Below, piece by piece: positions 45,624 through 55,430 of a DNA stretch of 64,000 nucleotides; the first letter of the stretch is position 1; the number at the start of each line of letters is the position of its first letter. The DNA comes from Dipteris shenzhenensis (Eukaryota > Polypodiophyta > Polypodiopsida > Gleicheniales), in the NCBI GenBank assembly GCA_047967505.1, contig CM106541.1; one strand, given 5' to 3'. The notes under the pieces are model-generated. The model searched no databases. It saw only the letters and a list, made by a program, of their open reading frames with translations, and was not told the origin of the DNA. The translations under genes were made by a program, and so were the position numbers.

Positions 45624-45702
45624 CACACGTGTGGAATCTAGTCGTTTTTCACACGTGTGGATGGGACCCAGATCTCTTGGAGTTTGAAATTTGGCACGTG
45701 TG
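45624..45702. promoter_or_regulatory. Triple ACACGTGTG motif between divergent genes
   Basis: CACACGTGTG palindromes at 45624-45633 and 45650-45659, and GCACGTGTG at 45694-45702. They contain CACGTG (G-box), bound by plant bZIP and bHLH factors. They lie between the minus-strand H3/C48 gene and the plus-strand gene at 45966. Confidence 0.5.
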
Positions 45703-45965
45703 AAAGTACACTTTATTCCTTGGAACTTGTGCCATTCATGATTTCATCATCAATACCACAACCACTTTTCCCTCCCCTAGATTCCAATCTCTCATCCCTG
45801 CCACGACTCTCTCCTGATCCTTTCTCTCTGATCCTTTCCTACCCAGCACACTCCATCCAGACTGCAACCTGCCTGAAGACAGTACTGCCAGATCTCCAGG
45901 TTACCTAGAGTGCAAAGTTCAAGCTAGAGAAAGAGCAGGAGATTTACCAGTGCAACTCAATCAAC

Positions 45966-47176
45966 ATGGAAAAGAAAAAAAAAGGTCAGAGTTCTAGTTT
46001 GGTTTCAATGTTTTTCAACATTTATTTCTTCCATCCATTGGATTTTTGATGTCCCAATGTCTTCACTCAGCTCCATCCTTCTTCCACAATGTGGTATATC
46101 ACCCAGAAATTAGATTGTAGGTTGATATGAATAGAAACAAGAAATTTGCAACAAAATGCGAGGAGAATGGTTTAGAATTCTTTAAACAGCCCATATCGCA
46201 TTTTGCTGCAAATTCCTGTTGTGGACTCCTTGCTCATGAAAAGTTTCACTCATTATATTATTTCTCTTGCATATGAGATCATAGTGTCCAGGAATCACTG
46301 AAATGAACCAAGTGCTTGATTTGACATGCACATGAACAGAACTTGAGAATTTGCAACAAAATGCGAGGAGAGTGGTTTATAGTTCTCTAAACAGCCCATA
46401 TCGCATTTTGCTGCAAATTCCTATTGTTGACACATTCCTCATGAATAGTTTCACTCATTCCATTATTTCTCTTGCATATGAGATCATAGTGTCCAGGAAT
46501 CACTGAGATGAACCAAGTTCTTGATTTGACATGCACATGAACAGAATTTGAGAATTTGCAACAAAATGCGAGGAGAGTGGTTTACAATTCTCTAAACAGC
46601 CCATATCGCATTTTGCTGCAAATTCCTGTGTATTATTTGTTTCTCACTTCTACCTCATTAATTTGCTATCTTTAGCCCTGTGGAAATCTTCCTTGATGAT
46701 GAGAAATGTTTTTGTTTTGGAACAGCTGGCTCCCAGGCCCCACCTTTCAAGAGGAAGCTGGACTTTTCTGCTGCTATAATTAGACCACAGCAATCACCAG
46801 GTGAGTGATGAGATGTCATGAAGGAATTATCTGGTGATATACAATGCATTCACTGATTGCATATGTCAGCATATAGAATTCATAGTATATAAGTTTTTGA
46901 ACAGGCAAAAAGAAGAGGCTGGAGCAGAGTGCTGATTCTTCCATGAAAAAACAAATGGAACCAGAAGAGGACAGTTCTCCAGATTTGCTCCTATTTGAGT
47001 TTCTTCACAAATGCAAGGCTCAGAGTAACTTCCATTTATACCACAGTATTTTCAACATGGAGTTCACAATGAGCTCTGTACTGGAGCAGCACAAAGATTT
47101 TCTTTCAGACTATTGGGATGCCTTCAAAGAACTGACAGAGGCAGGAAGAATTGTGGGAGGTGAAAAGGTTTTTGTG
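45966..47176 (+). CDS. 5' part of a lysine-rich unknown gene, cut at the insert edge
   Basis: Exons 45966-45984 (ATG, Lys-rich, donor GGTCAG), 46726-46800 (donor GTGAGT) and from 46905 to the edge at 47176; splice phases agree. The product starts [20 protein letters not shown], then [15 protein letters not shown], an acidic patch and a helical region to GGEKVFV. Basic clusters suggest nuclear localisation. About 122 residues are visible before copia sequence resumes. I do not recognise the family. Intron 1 (741 bp) contains hairpins H4-H6. Confidence 0.6.
46142..46625. repeat. Second hairpin array (H4-H6), 205 bp period
   Basis: Hairpins at 46142-46214, 46347-46420 and 46552-46625 share arms GAATTTGCAACAAAATGCGA and TCGCATTTTGCTGCAAATTC with an inner GTTTA..TAAAC palindrome. 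They repeat with flanks containing CATATGAGATCATAGTGTCC at a spacing of 205 bp. The arms are nearly the same as in H1-H3, but the flanks differ. Confidence 0.9.
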
Positions 47177-48345
47177 CAAAGAATGCTTTCTTGCATGGTG
47201 ATTTGCAAGAAGAGGTCTATATGGAGCAGCCACCAGGTTATGTTCATGCTGTTGTTTGCAGGTTGAAAAAAGCCTTGTATGGCTTGAAGCAAGCACCCAG
47301 AGCATGGTCTGACAAGATAGGATAGTATTTTGTCACTATTGGTTTTCATATTTCCAAGGCATATTTCTCACTTTATGTGAGAAAAACAGAGAAAGGCATT
47401 AAGCTGCTTCTCATTTATGTCGATGATTTGATCATCACAGGTGATAGTGATGAAGATTTCCTTCATGTGAAAATTCTATTAAAGCAAAAGTTTGAGATGA
47501 AGGATTTGGGAGAGCTGCGTTACTTCTTGGGCATTGAGGTGATTAGATCCACAAGTGGGATATGGCTCTTGCAGAGGTAGTATGGATTGGACATGCTGTC
47601 CAAATATGGGATAACAGGGTGTAAGCCTATTTCAGTTCCTTTGGAGCAGAATGTGAAGTTGAGCACAGATGCAGGTGAGCTTCTGGAAGACCCTACTATG
47701 TACATATGCATAGTAGGAAGTTTGATTTATATGACTATTACCAAGCCAGATTTGAGCTATGCTATTGGGTTGGTAAGTCATTTTATGCAGGCTCCAAGGA
47801 AACCACATTTGGATGTAGCTAGACGCATACTGAGGTATGTGAAGCCCACATTGTAGTATGGATTATTTTATGAGACTTGGGTTCAGATACAGTTGCATGG
47901 ATACACTGATGCTGATTGGGCTGATAGTATTTTTGATAGACGATCTACAAGTGGATATATGTTCTCTTTTGGGAGTGTTGCAGCCACTTGGAGCAACAAG
48001 AAATAGCCTACAGTTGCCTTGTCAAGCACAGAGGCTGAGTACAGGTGTGCAGCAATGGCTGCATGTGAGGCAGCTTGGTTGCATAAGCTACTTTATGATA
48101 TGCATTAGTCTACAGATGGGCCAGTTGTCATTTATTGTGACAACATGAGCAATATACACTTGGCAAATAACCCAGTCTATCATGCTAGAACAAAGCACAT
48201 TGAGGTGCATTATCAATATGTGTGGGAGAAGGTTTTAGTAGGTTTTATTGATCTAGAGAATCGGGTAGCTGACATATTCATGAAGGCATTGGGTGCAGAG
48301 AAGTTGCGCAAGTTCAGAGACCTACTTGATGTGCAGGAATTGGGA
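47177..48345 (+). pseudogene. Copia B pol, second part (RT end, RNase H)
   Basis: Resumes at [20 protein letters not shown] (frame-shifted in places), [11 protein letters not shown], and the intact catalytic YVDDLIITGDSDEDF (about 47418). RNase H follows as DADWADSIFDRRSTSGYMFS and ALSSTEAEYRC. TAG stops at 47578, 47854, 48004 and 48106. Confidence 0.88.
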
Positions 48346-48362
48346 TTGAGCTCGAGGGGGAG

Positions 48363-48714
48363 TGTTGAGATATCAAGCTCCACTCGTGATATGCCAAGGT
48401 GACCGTTGTGCATTTATGTCATCGACTTGTTAGCTGCACATGCGGTTGGTACACCGCCCATGAATAATAGCTGGATGACAGCTATCTTTATGTACTCTAG
48501 TTAGTGGCTCAATTAGTATGCCACCTAGTTAGCTGAGTTTGGTTTGAGACCCACATATAGGGTTCACCTATTCTTTTGTACTTAGAGTTCTTTTGGCTTT
48601 CACAACTAAGAAGAGGAAAACTGTTTTCAGCCTCCACCTTTGTGTATATTCCCCCATTGTGTATGTGAGAAAGCTGCAAGTGAGACTCCTTTCTTCTCTC
48701 CCACTCCATTCACA
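48363..48714 (+). repeat. Copia B 3' LTR
   Basis: Starts TGTTGAGATATCAAGCTCC after the polypurine tract GAGGGGGAG, ends CCATTCACA, then the CAAAC duplication (48715-48719). Confidence 0.92.
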
Positions 48715-50079
48715 CAAACTCCTTGAGTTTGAGCTGTACTCCTTTCATGGCTATTTTTATTGGCATAGCTATTCTTGTGGATGTAGACCTAAAGTGTGCA
48801 CGTTGCTTGCACTCTTTAGTCTTGGTGTTAGCTGGAACATACAACTTGTGCCGGGAATCCTTGAATCCTTGGACTTTGGAGTGGCTTTTGGGTATTTGGG
48901 CATCAAACTCCCTGAGTTTGACTAAACTCTTTCTGTGTGCTGTTATGGATAAAATTGTCTAAGGAAAAAGGCATAAATATGTGTGTGTGTTTGTATATGT
49001 GGCAATAGTATAATAAAATATGTTGTGCATAGGGCCCAAGGTTGAGGTGGTAGGGCATGACCATGTGCCACCCTTCCATGTAAGAGGACCCATAAGGTAT
49101 GTTGTACATAATCCATGGTAGTAATATTATAAAATGTAAGGTGGCATGGCTCCTCCATGTGCCACCCCTCCACCTAGGCTGCATTTAGTGAGATATGGCT
49201 CAAAGTCCATGGGAGAAGCAATATAAAATAGGTGGAGATGGATATTATATTGAGTTATTCCCTCCATATGGGATAGGCCCATGTGGGGGAGGTATAGAAG
49301 GTCCAAGAGAGCAAGTTAAATAATGGGGAAAGTAGGATGAGGTGTCAAGATTCCTTGTGCCAACCCTCCACTTGTCCTCCTAGAGGTTTGAACATATTAT
49401 AAAATTGGGAAGAGACCAAGGGAATATCATAGACTTGAGATATGGGGCTTGATTTATGTGGAAAATTGAGGCAAAGGGTTGTCGCACACAATTGAGAGTG
49501 CGTAACCGCCTAGCCCACATGGGAGACTTTTCCACACACACCATGCATGTGGGAGGATACATTAATTGGGAGAGACCCCCTCTTTTGGCTATAAAAGGAG
49601 GGGGCTATTCCTTGATGAGACACGCTCATTCTTGTAAAGCCACCTAGCTAGTATTTTGATATTTCCCTCTCATCCCTTCTTTCAAATAAATATGGTTCTC
49701 TTCCCTTGATGTCCCCATCTCTACATTCCTCCTATCATGTACATGCTTCTCTTCCCCCTCTCCTTTTCCCCTTGTGTCATAGTCTCCCTCTTCCTTCCCT
49801 CCACTTCTAATTCCTTTTCCCCTCCTATGACAATGGTTCGCCCTCACGATCTCCTTTTCTCTATGGCCCTCGAGCGTCGCCATGCTTAGCCTCTAGCCTC
49901 TGGTCTCGATTTCTTTTCCAGCTAACAGAATTGGTGTGCTGCTGCTGGGATACGAATCTCCACGGCTAGTGGCGAATCTTTTACTCGTATCGGTCGCATC
50001 TACAAAACTATAACATCTGTGCTCCTTCTAAGCTACTGCGCGTGCATTCGATTCGCGCATCTCCTGTGTTTGACCGCAC

Positions 50080-50280
50080 AACAGTTTTCTGGGCTACTGC
50101 AACTTCTGGTCGCGGACAGTTTTCTCACTTCGCTCGTCTACTACGTTCACCCGTGCGATAGTTTCTTGGACTGCTGCGGCTTCTGGTCGTGGACAGTCTT
50201 CTCGCTCCGCGCATCTACTGCCTACGCGACAGTTCTCTGGACTGATGCGGCTTCTGGTCACGGACAGTTTTCTGAGTTCC
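50080..50280. repeat. Tandem repeat, about 75 bp unit, three copies
   Basis: The unit contains ACTGC(A/G)(A/G)CTTCTGGTC and GGACAG(T)TTTCTC; copies start at about 50090, 50165 and 50232. Confidence 0.75.
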
Positions 50281-50364
50281 TGCAAAACTGTAACAGCAGA
50301 TCCCGCGCCCCCCTCTCTCTTCTTCTCTTTCTCTTTCTCTTTCTCTTCTCCTCTCTTTTTATTA

Positions 50365-50435
50365 AAGAGTAGGATTTGAACCCAAGACCTCCCCCTTCAC
50401 AAAAGGGAGACTTATCATTGGGCCAACAAGTTGGA
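50365..50435 (-). other. tRNA-derived sequence (Pol III box relic)
   Basis: On the minus strand TTGGCCCAATGATAAG resembles an A box, a TCCCT/AGGGG stem encloses a seven-base loop, and GGTTCAAATCC matches the B box. The acceptor stem does not pair, so it is more like a SINE head or decayed tRNA than a working gene. Confidence 0.4.
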
Positions 50436-50608
50436 AGTGGTAAAAATGTAATGATTTTTGTTCATATATTAAAATCGTGGGAACTATAACTCTCTAACCG
50501 TAGGGAGTTTGCTCTTGCTGTAAAAAGCAAAAATACTTCATTTTATGTGCTCTATCCACATCTTCTACTAGATCGCCGATTCAGAACTTCTCCAAGCTCA
50601 CTTCACGG

Positions 50609-51049
50609 ATGCACGCCACACAAGGAGGGTGGACATTTATGTCACTTCTAGACGCATTTAAGGAATTGGTGCCTGGTCCTCCGCACCTTATGGCTACCAA
50701 TGCACGAGATGTCTTCCTTGATCTTCATGTTGACCTTCAACGGCTGATTGTCCAGTGCATTGTTGAAGGAGATGACGTGTGGAATGATACACTGTGGATG
50801 ATTCATGGTGAAGAACTACTGATACGCTGGGAGAATTTTGATTTTACTTCTACTCATTGTGCGGTGATCGAACTACTTGCTGCTTCAGAGGTAATTAAAA
50901 CGATGTCCTTCATCGAAGGGTGGGATGCTCCCCAAGCTTGGGGGGAGATTTGGTGCATCTACTTGTTGATTCCTGTGGATAATCTCATCCTGAATGGTTT
51001 ATTCTCAATCTCACTACAAAGGTTTCTAGGCCTCAGCTATGGTTGGTAA
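50609..51049 (+). CDS. Hypothetical ORF, 146 residues
   Basis: An open frame with a segment LMATNARDVFLDLHVDLQRL and no recognised motif. It precedes the RNase H-like ORF by about 220 bp and may be part of the same decayed element. Confidence 0.3.
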   Translation: MHATQGGWTFMSLLDAFKELVPGPPHLMATNARDVFLDLHVDLQRLIVQCIVEGDDVWNDTLWMIHGEELLIRWENFDFTSTHCAVIELLAASEVIKTMSFIEGWDAPQAWGEIWCIYLLIPVDNLILNGLFSISLQRFLGLSYGW

Positions 51050-51272
51050 TGTTTCGACCAAGGAATCCATTTGTACCTAATCAACCTTTTGTGCCTCATT
51101 TCGAGCTTCAAGTTGTAATTCTTTTTGGTCTTAAGATAAACTATCAACAAAGGATTGCAAGTTTATTTGGTGCTGAACGTTTGGCTCAAGTGTTGAATTC
51201 TCCCCACCCTCTCCTCCTACCTATCTTGGACTACTGAGAAACTTGGGATGTCCGAATTTTAGTCTTGGTGTG

Positions 51273-51720
51273 ATGACATCTTGGATTCTTCAATTTGATG
51301 GAGCTTACAAACCTTCGACCAAGGCTGCTGGCATGGGTGTGAAGCTCACTTCACCGGGTGGTGAGGAGTATTATTACAGCAAGTCTTCACCTACAAGTAC
51401 TTGCAATCAAGCTGAGTACTCGGCGCTCATTTTTGGGCTACAAAAGGCACAAGAACATCATGCCAAGCAACTGAAGGTGCAAGGAGATTCTCAACTAGTG
51501 TGTGAACAAGTTAGTGGAAGGTGGAAGGTGCGGAGCAAAGGCTTGGTTCCACGACATCAACAAGCATTGGAACTTTGCAACCAATTTGAAGAGGTAAAAA
51601 TTCAGCATATCCCTCGAGCTTGAAATCTAGTTGCTGATTTCTTGGCACGTGAAGCTTGTACTTCAATCACGCATGACGCGAGTGGAAGCACCACCCCAAC
51701 AAAGCCGCAAGCCACAAAGG
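51273..51720 (+). pseudogene. RNase H-like (RVT_3 type) domain
   Basis: Starts MTSWILQFDGAYKPSTKAAG and continues with CNQAEYSALIFGLQKAQEH, VQGDSQLVCEQVSG and, after an in-frame TGA at 51621, NLVADFLAREA. These match the four blocks of RNase HI folds of the archaeal-like RVT_3 group, with catalytic Asp in FDGA, Glu in AEY and Asp in GDSQ. The last Asp block lies beyond the stop. It sits upstream of a gypsy gag, not in the usual pol position. It may be a host-type gene relic or part of the retroelement. Confidence 0.7.
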
Positions 51721-52230
51721 AGGGTGATCATTTGTAAGGAATGCAGAGGTTGTGGTCATCATGAGACTAAGTATTGGGCATACTTGATACGAGTTCACCG
51801 ACTTCAGAAGATCATCAGAAAGGTCCTCAAGGACATTGCTCAGAAGAAGGATGCCAGACCGCACACCCCTTGAAGAAATAGCATGGCAACTACAAGAATT
51901 GGAAGAAGTTGAAGGTGATGTGCAAGCTCTCCAACTATTGACATTTGTCATGGCATTCTTGTTTGTCTTGATGAACAACCTCATGCAACGCCGCACCTCT
52001 AACCCTCACTTGTAAAGATCGATGTGATATCATGAGGGTTGGTCCTTTTAAGATTGTCTATGTGCTATTCTATGCTGAAGATTCTTCCCGTGTAGTATTT
52101 CACACTACACCAGTCACACCCTACCCTGCCTATGTGTGCTTTGTAGATGTATCTTCACCCTATTTTCAGTTCAAGCTTCCTCTTACTATTGTTTGTCCAT
52201 AGATAAGCCTCTCCTTTCCATCTTCCAAGC

Positions 52231-53289
52231 ATGGCTGACATTCTCGTATTTTGTGGATGGGTGGAAGAAAATCCAAATGAGTATTTTGTGGCCTTCAAGC
52301 GCCGTTGTGTTTCTCTCAACTTTCTTATTGAAGACAGATGGCTGTTGGTTCTTCCCACATTTCTAGAGGGATTGGCTCAAGTGTGGTATGAGAAGCAGGC
52401 CGAAGACGTTCGCCAAAGCTAGCCAAGGTTGACAGCAGTGATGATTGAGTATTTCAGCAAAGAAGAGGAGCCAGAGAATGTGTACCTGCAAGTGGCAAAC
52501 TTAAAGCAGTCAGAAGGTGAGATGGCACGTCGATATGTGGATCGAGCGGCTGTGCTCCTAGACCGTTTGATTGCCACACAGGAGGACAATGCTGGATTTC
52601 GAGCTGGAATGACTCAGCATGTGCTGGGCTACCTTGTAGCAGGAGCAAGTGATGAATTTTGCCTCACGCTTAAATGGGAGAATCCAAAAACTATGGTGCT
52701 AGCACATGAGATTGCTCAAAAGTTTGATAAAGTTCAGTCTGACCCCGCTTCAAAGAAGAAGATTGTCCCTCTGCAACCCCCTCAATTCCTGCAACAACAA
52801 CCTGGGGGGTCTAACTCAGGGGCATACCCCCACCCCTCATTAGGGATGTATCCACCGCCTCCACCTCAAATGTGTGGTCCTCCCTTAGATGCTTACCCTC
52901 AACAAGGTGGATATCCTCACCCTCCGCCTCGAAGATTTCCCCAGCCTCGCCCACGAGCCCCCCTCCTCTCTACTCCCATGGCCCCTCCAGCTAAAGAGGC
53001 CCCCCCTGCAACAGAACCTGGAGTCAATGACCTAGCCAAGGCCCTGAATGATCTTCGGCTTGAGATGGTGGGCATCAAAAATCAAGCCAACCGCCCTCCA
53101 AGAGACCATGCTAATGTTGTATGCTACGAGTGCCACCAGAAGGGTCATTATCGCACAGAATGCCCCAATATTCCAAGGGTGAATCTTCTAAGTGAGTCGG
53201 GCACTGAGGATTCTGATGTAGAGATCTTTGACCTCGGGAAAAGAAGTCGTGCCACCTCGGACCCCTCTCTAAACCGTGGACCCTCTTAG
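52231..53289 (+). pseudogene. Gypsy gag
   Basis: Begins MADILVFCGWVEENPNEYF and includes LPTFLEGLAQVWYEKQA of the retrotransposon gag domain. A TAG at 52420 interrupts it. A long proline-rich linker follows, then zinc knuckle CYECHQKGHYRTEC at about 53118-53165. Confidence 0.85.
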
Positions 53290-53306
53290 AGCCCTCAGAT
53301 GCTGAG

Positions 53307-54926
53307 ATGGCAGACCCACCAACAGAGAAGAGTAAAAGATCTTGTAGGAGTAAGTGGTCACCCTCGGATTTTCCCATCGGCTCAGAGCAAGAGGACTATT
53401 CGGTCGTTCAGGACCTTGCTCATCGGTCTTTGAGCATCACACTCCCTCAACTAATAGCATTAAGCCCTAAGGTGAGACGTGAGCTGCAGCAAGGTCTCTC
53501 AACAAGGAAGAGTAAGAAAAAGGGAAAGGTACGAGAGGTATCTTCTATCACTGAAGAAATTGATCGGCACCCACATACAGTAGATGTCATCATAGATAAT
53601 TACCGTGTCAAAAATGTGTGTGTTGATGGGGGAGCTGCATGTAATATCATGGTGCCCCGAATCATGAAGAAATTGAATTTGAAATGTACAAGGCGTTCCT
53701 CCACTCGAATCAAGGTAGCAGATGGTTGACGACTCGCCACCATGGGAGTCATTAAGGATTTGCCCATCACTACCAATGGGTTGACCACCACTGTCAATTT
53801 CTATGTAGTGGACATTGAAGATACAGGCAGAAGTTACCTAGCCATACTCGGGAGACCATGGTTGAGAAAGAGTGATGCAGTCAGCTATTGGAAGACAGGA
53901 CACATGTCTTTTGGTGCTTCCAAGGAGAAGATCCCGGTGCAACCTGGTGCCATGGAACCGGAAGAAGAAGAGGAGCATGACAGTGATACTCTCTCATCCT
54001 CAGTGTCTGAGTCCATGGAAGAATCAGACGGGGGGGAGGAATTCTCAGAGGAGGAAGTTTACATGATGGGGGTGTCTCCGACCCTGCCACCTGCAGAAAA
54101 GATAACAACTAGTCCTCAACAGCTCAAATCAATGCTTTCTCTAGACCTCACTCCAAGTAAGAAAGATGAGTTTCTAAAAACGTTCAAAGATTTCCCTGAC
54201 CTCTTTGCAACTAGCTACCACCACCTTCGCCATGTGACTGCCATAGAGCACAAGATAGAGCTGAAGCCTGATGCGAAGCCTGTGGCTCAAAAGTATCGGA
54301 GATTAGGGCCCATGCAGACCGATGCTTTGCGCTCAGAGTTGCAAAATCTTGTAGAGGCTGGGTTTATTGTTCCGGTTCACAATACTGAATGGGTTTCACC
54401 AGTGGTAGTCACCCCAAAGAAAATCAACGAGTGGCGGGTTTGCATCGACTATAAGAAACTCAATGCCGCCACCAAGAGGGATCATCATCCTCTGCCCTTT
54501 CAAGACCTCATTCTTGAGAAGGTAAGTGGTCATGAGATGTATACTTTCTGTGATGGTTACTCTGGGTTTTATCAAATCAGAATTGCCGAGGAAGATGTGC
54601 TTAAAACCACACTTGCCACACCCTGGGGGACATTTGCATTCAAAGTAATGCCATTTGGCCTCACCAATGCTCCTGCTACCTTTCAAAGATTTATGCAGAT
54701 GGTGTTTGCTCCTTATTTGGGGGATTTCTTGGAGGTGTTTTTAGATTATTTTTGTATATTCTCGTCACGTAAGGAGCACATCATGAAGGTTAGATTGGCC
54801 TTCCAAAGGGTCAATGATGCAAATGGCAGTCTCAACCCTGAGAAATGCACCATTGGAGCCACTCAAGGGAGGTTATTGGGACATGTTGTCTCATCCGAGG
54901 CATCAAGCCTAACCCCGAGAAGGTAG
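53307..54926 (+). pseudogene. Gypsy protease and reverse transcriptase
   Basis: The protease has VDGGAACNIM (the usual DSGA/DTGA is DGGA) and ILGRPWL; a TGA at 53727 separates these. The reverse transcriptase has WVSPVVVTPKKINEWRVCID, PFGLTNAPATFQRFM and FLDYFCIFS, in which the second Asp of the catalytic pair is Tyr, so polymerase activity would be lost. A shift near 54895 moves the rest into another frame. Confidence 0.88.
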
Positions 54927-55430
54927 AAGCCATGCTCAAGCTCTCCCCACCTACAACCAAACGTCAGGTACGCTCATTTGTCAATCTAGCAGGATACTAT
55001 CGCCGCTTCATTGATCAATATGCTGCTTTGACACGACCCATGACTGTGCTATTAAAAGATGGGGTTGATTTCTCTTGGGATGAGGATTGTGATCATGGGT
55101 TTGCACAAATCAAGAATGCTCTGGCTTCAGAACCCATTCTATGCAATCCAGACTAGTCAAAGACCTTCTATATCAATCTTGGGTTTGGTGAGCACACTCT
55201 AGCAGGTATTCTTCTCCAGCAAGGGGAGGATCGGTTCATGTATCCCGTTCGATTTGCTTCTCGACAATTGCTCGACATTGAGTGACGCTATTCAGAGGCT
55301 GACAAGCATGCCTTATCTTTGGTGTTTCGCATTGAGAAATTTAAGCATTATGTGGCTGGAAAGTCCTTCTTTATACTCACTGGCACTGGTCTTAGATCAC
55401 TCTGGTTGCAGTTTGAGCAGTGTGCGCTCA
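54896..55430 (+). pseudogene. Gypsy RT thumb and RNase H fragment
   Basis: GIKPNPEKVEAMLKLSPPTT, FVNLAGYYRRFIDQYA, then after a TAG at 55154 the RNase H pieces LGFGEHTLAGILLQQGEDRF and YSEADKHALSLVFRIEKFKH. It ends abruptly in RNase H. Confidence 0.85.

Larger units (their letters stand above)
40318..47176. mobile_element. 6.86 kb insert with histone H3/C48-peptidase gene
   Basis: Copia sequence ends at CATCAAAG (40317) and resumes at CAAAGAATGC (47177), in the same frame region as the intact sequence in copia A. The insert is therefore flanked by CAAAG on both sides (40313-40317, 47177-47181). Compared with copia A, 26 bp between the two AAAG words are missing, so either copia B already had that deletion or it occurred at insertion. 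The ends (GCATTAGAAAAAAAGG and GGTTTTTGTG) show no convincing inverted repeat. Inside are a plus-strand gene, a convergent minus-strand gene, a truncated plus-strand gene and two hairpin arrays. All have spliceosomal introns, so it is not a retrocopy. It may be a DNA transposon or another captured segment. Confidence 0.7.
36358..48714 (+). mobile_element. Copia B, full-length Ty1/copia split by a 6.86 kb insert
   Basis: 5' LTR 36358-36710, primer site, gag, protease, integrase and the start of reverse transcriptase to 40317; then an insert; then the rest of reverse transcriptase and RNase H (47177-48340), polypurine tract and 3' LTR 48363-48714. CAAAC duplications flank it. Without the insert it would be about 5.5 kb, normal for copia. 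Stops (for example TAA at 37345) show it is inactive. Confidence 0.92.
48720..50608. other. Non-coding region with promoter-like and repeat segments
   Basis: A roughly 85 bp segment containing ATGTGCCACCC(T/C)TCCA is repeated at about 49060 and 49160. A CTATAAAAGGAGGGGG box at about 49580, followed by CTTGTAAAGCC, looks like a retroelement promoter, possibly the LTR or leader of the gypsy element downstream. No coding motif is recognised. Confidence 0.4.
52231..55430 (+). mobile_element. Ty3/gypsy element, 3'-truncated
   Basis: Order gag, aspartic protease, reverse transcriptase, RNase H marks Ty3/gypsy. No integrase follows because the sequence changes to copia D leader near 55430. LTRs were not identified. 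Internal stops at 52420, 53287, 53727 and 55154 show it is inactive. Confidence 0.85.

Noticed and set aside
44472-46625. CRISPR-like array
   Set aside because: The repeated hairpins are long and have long, mutually similar spacers; the units are plain tandem duplications in a plant genome with intron-containing genes, and no cas-like gene is present.
44472-46625. Hairpins as independent MITE insertions
   Set aside because: Their flanks are duplicated along with them and no target duplication borders the hairpin arms.
40318-47176. Terminal inverted repeats on the insert
   Set aside because: The left end GCATTAGAAAAAAAGG and reverse-complemented right end CACAAAAACC share only A-richness, not a real inverted repeat.
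50019-50372. Plus-strand ORF of 117 codons
   Set aside because: It is made from the tandem repeat at 50080-50280 and a CT-rich tract, with no domain.
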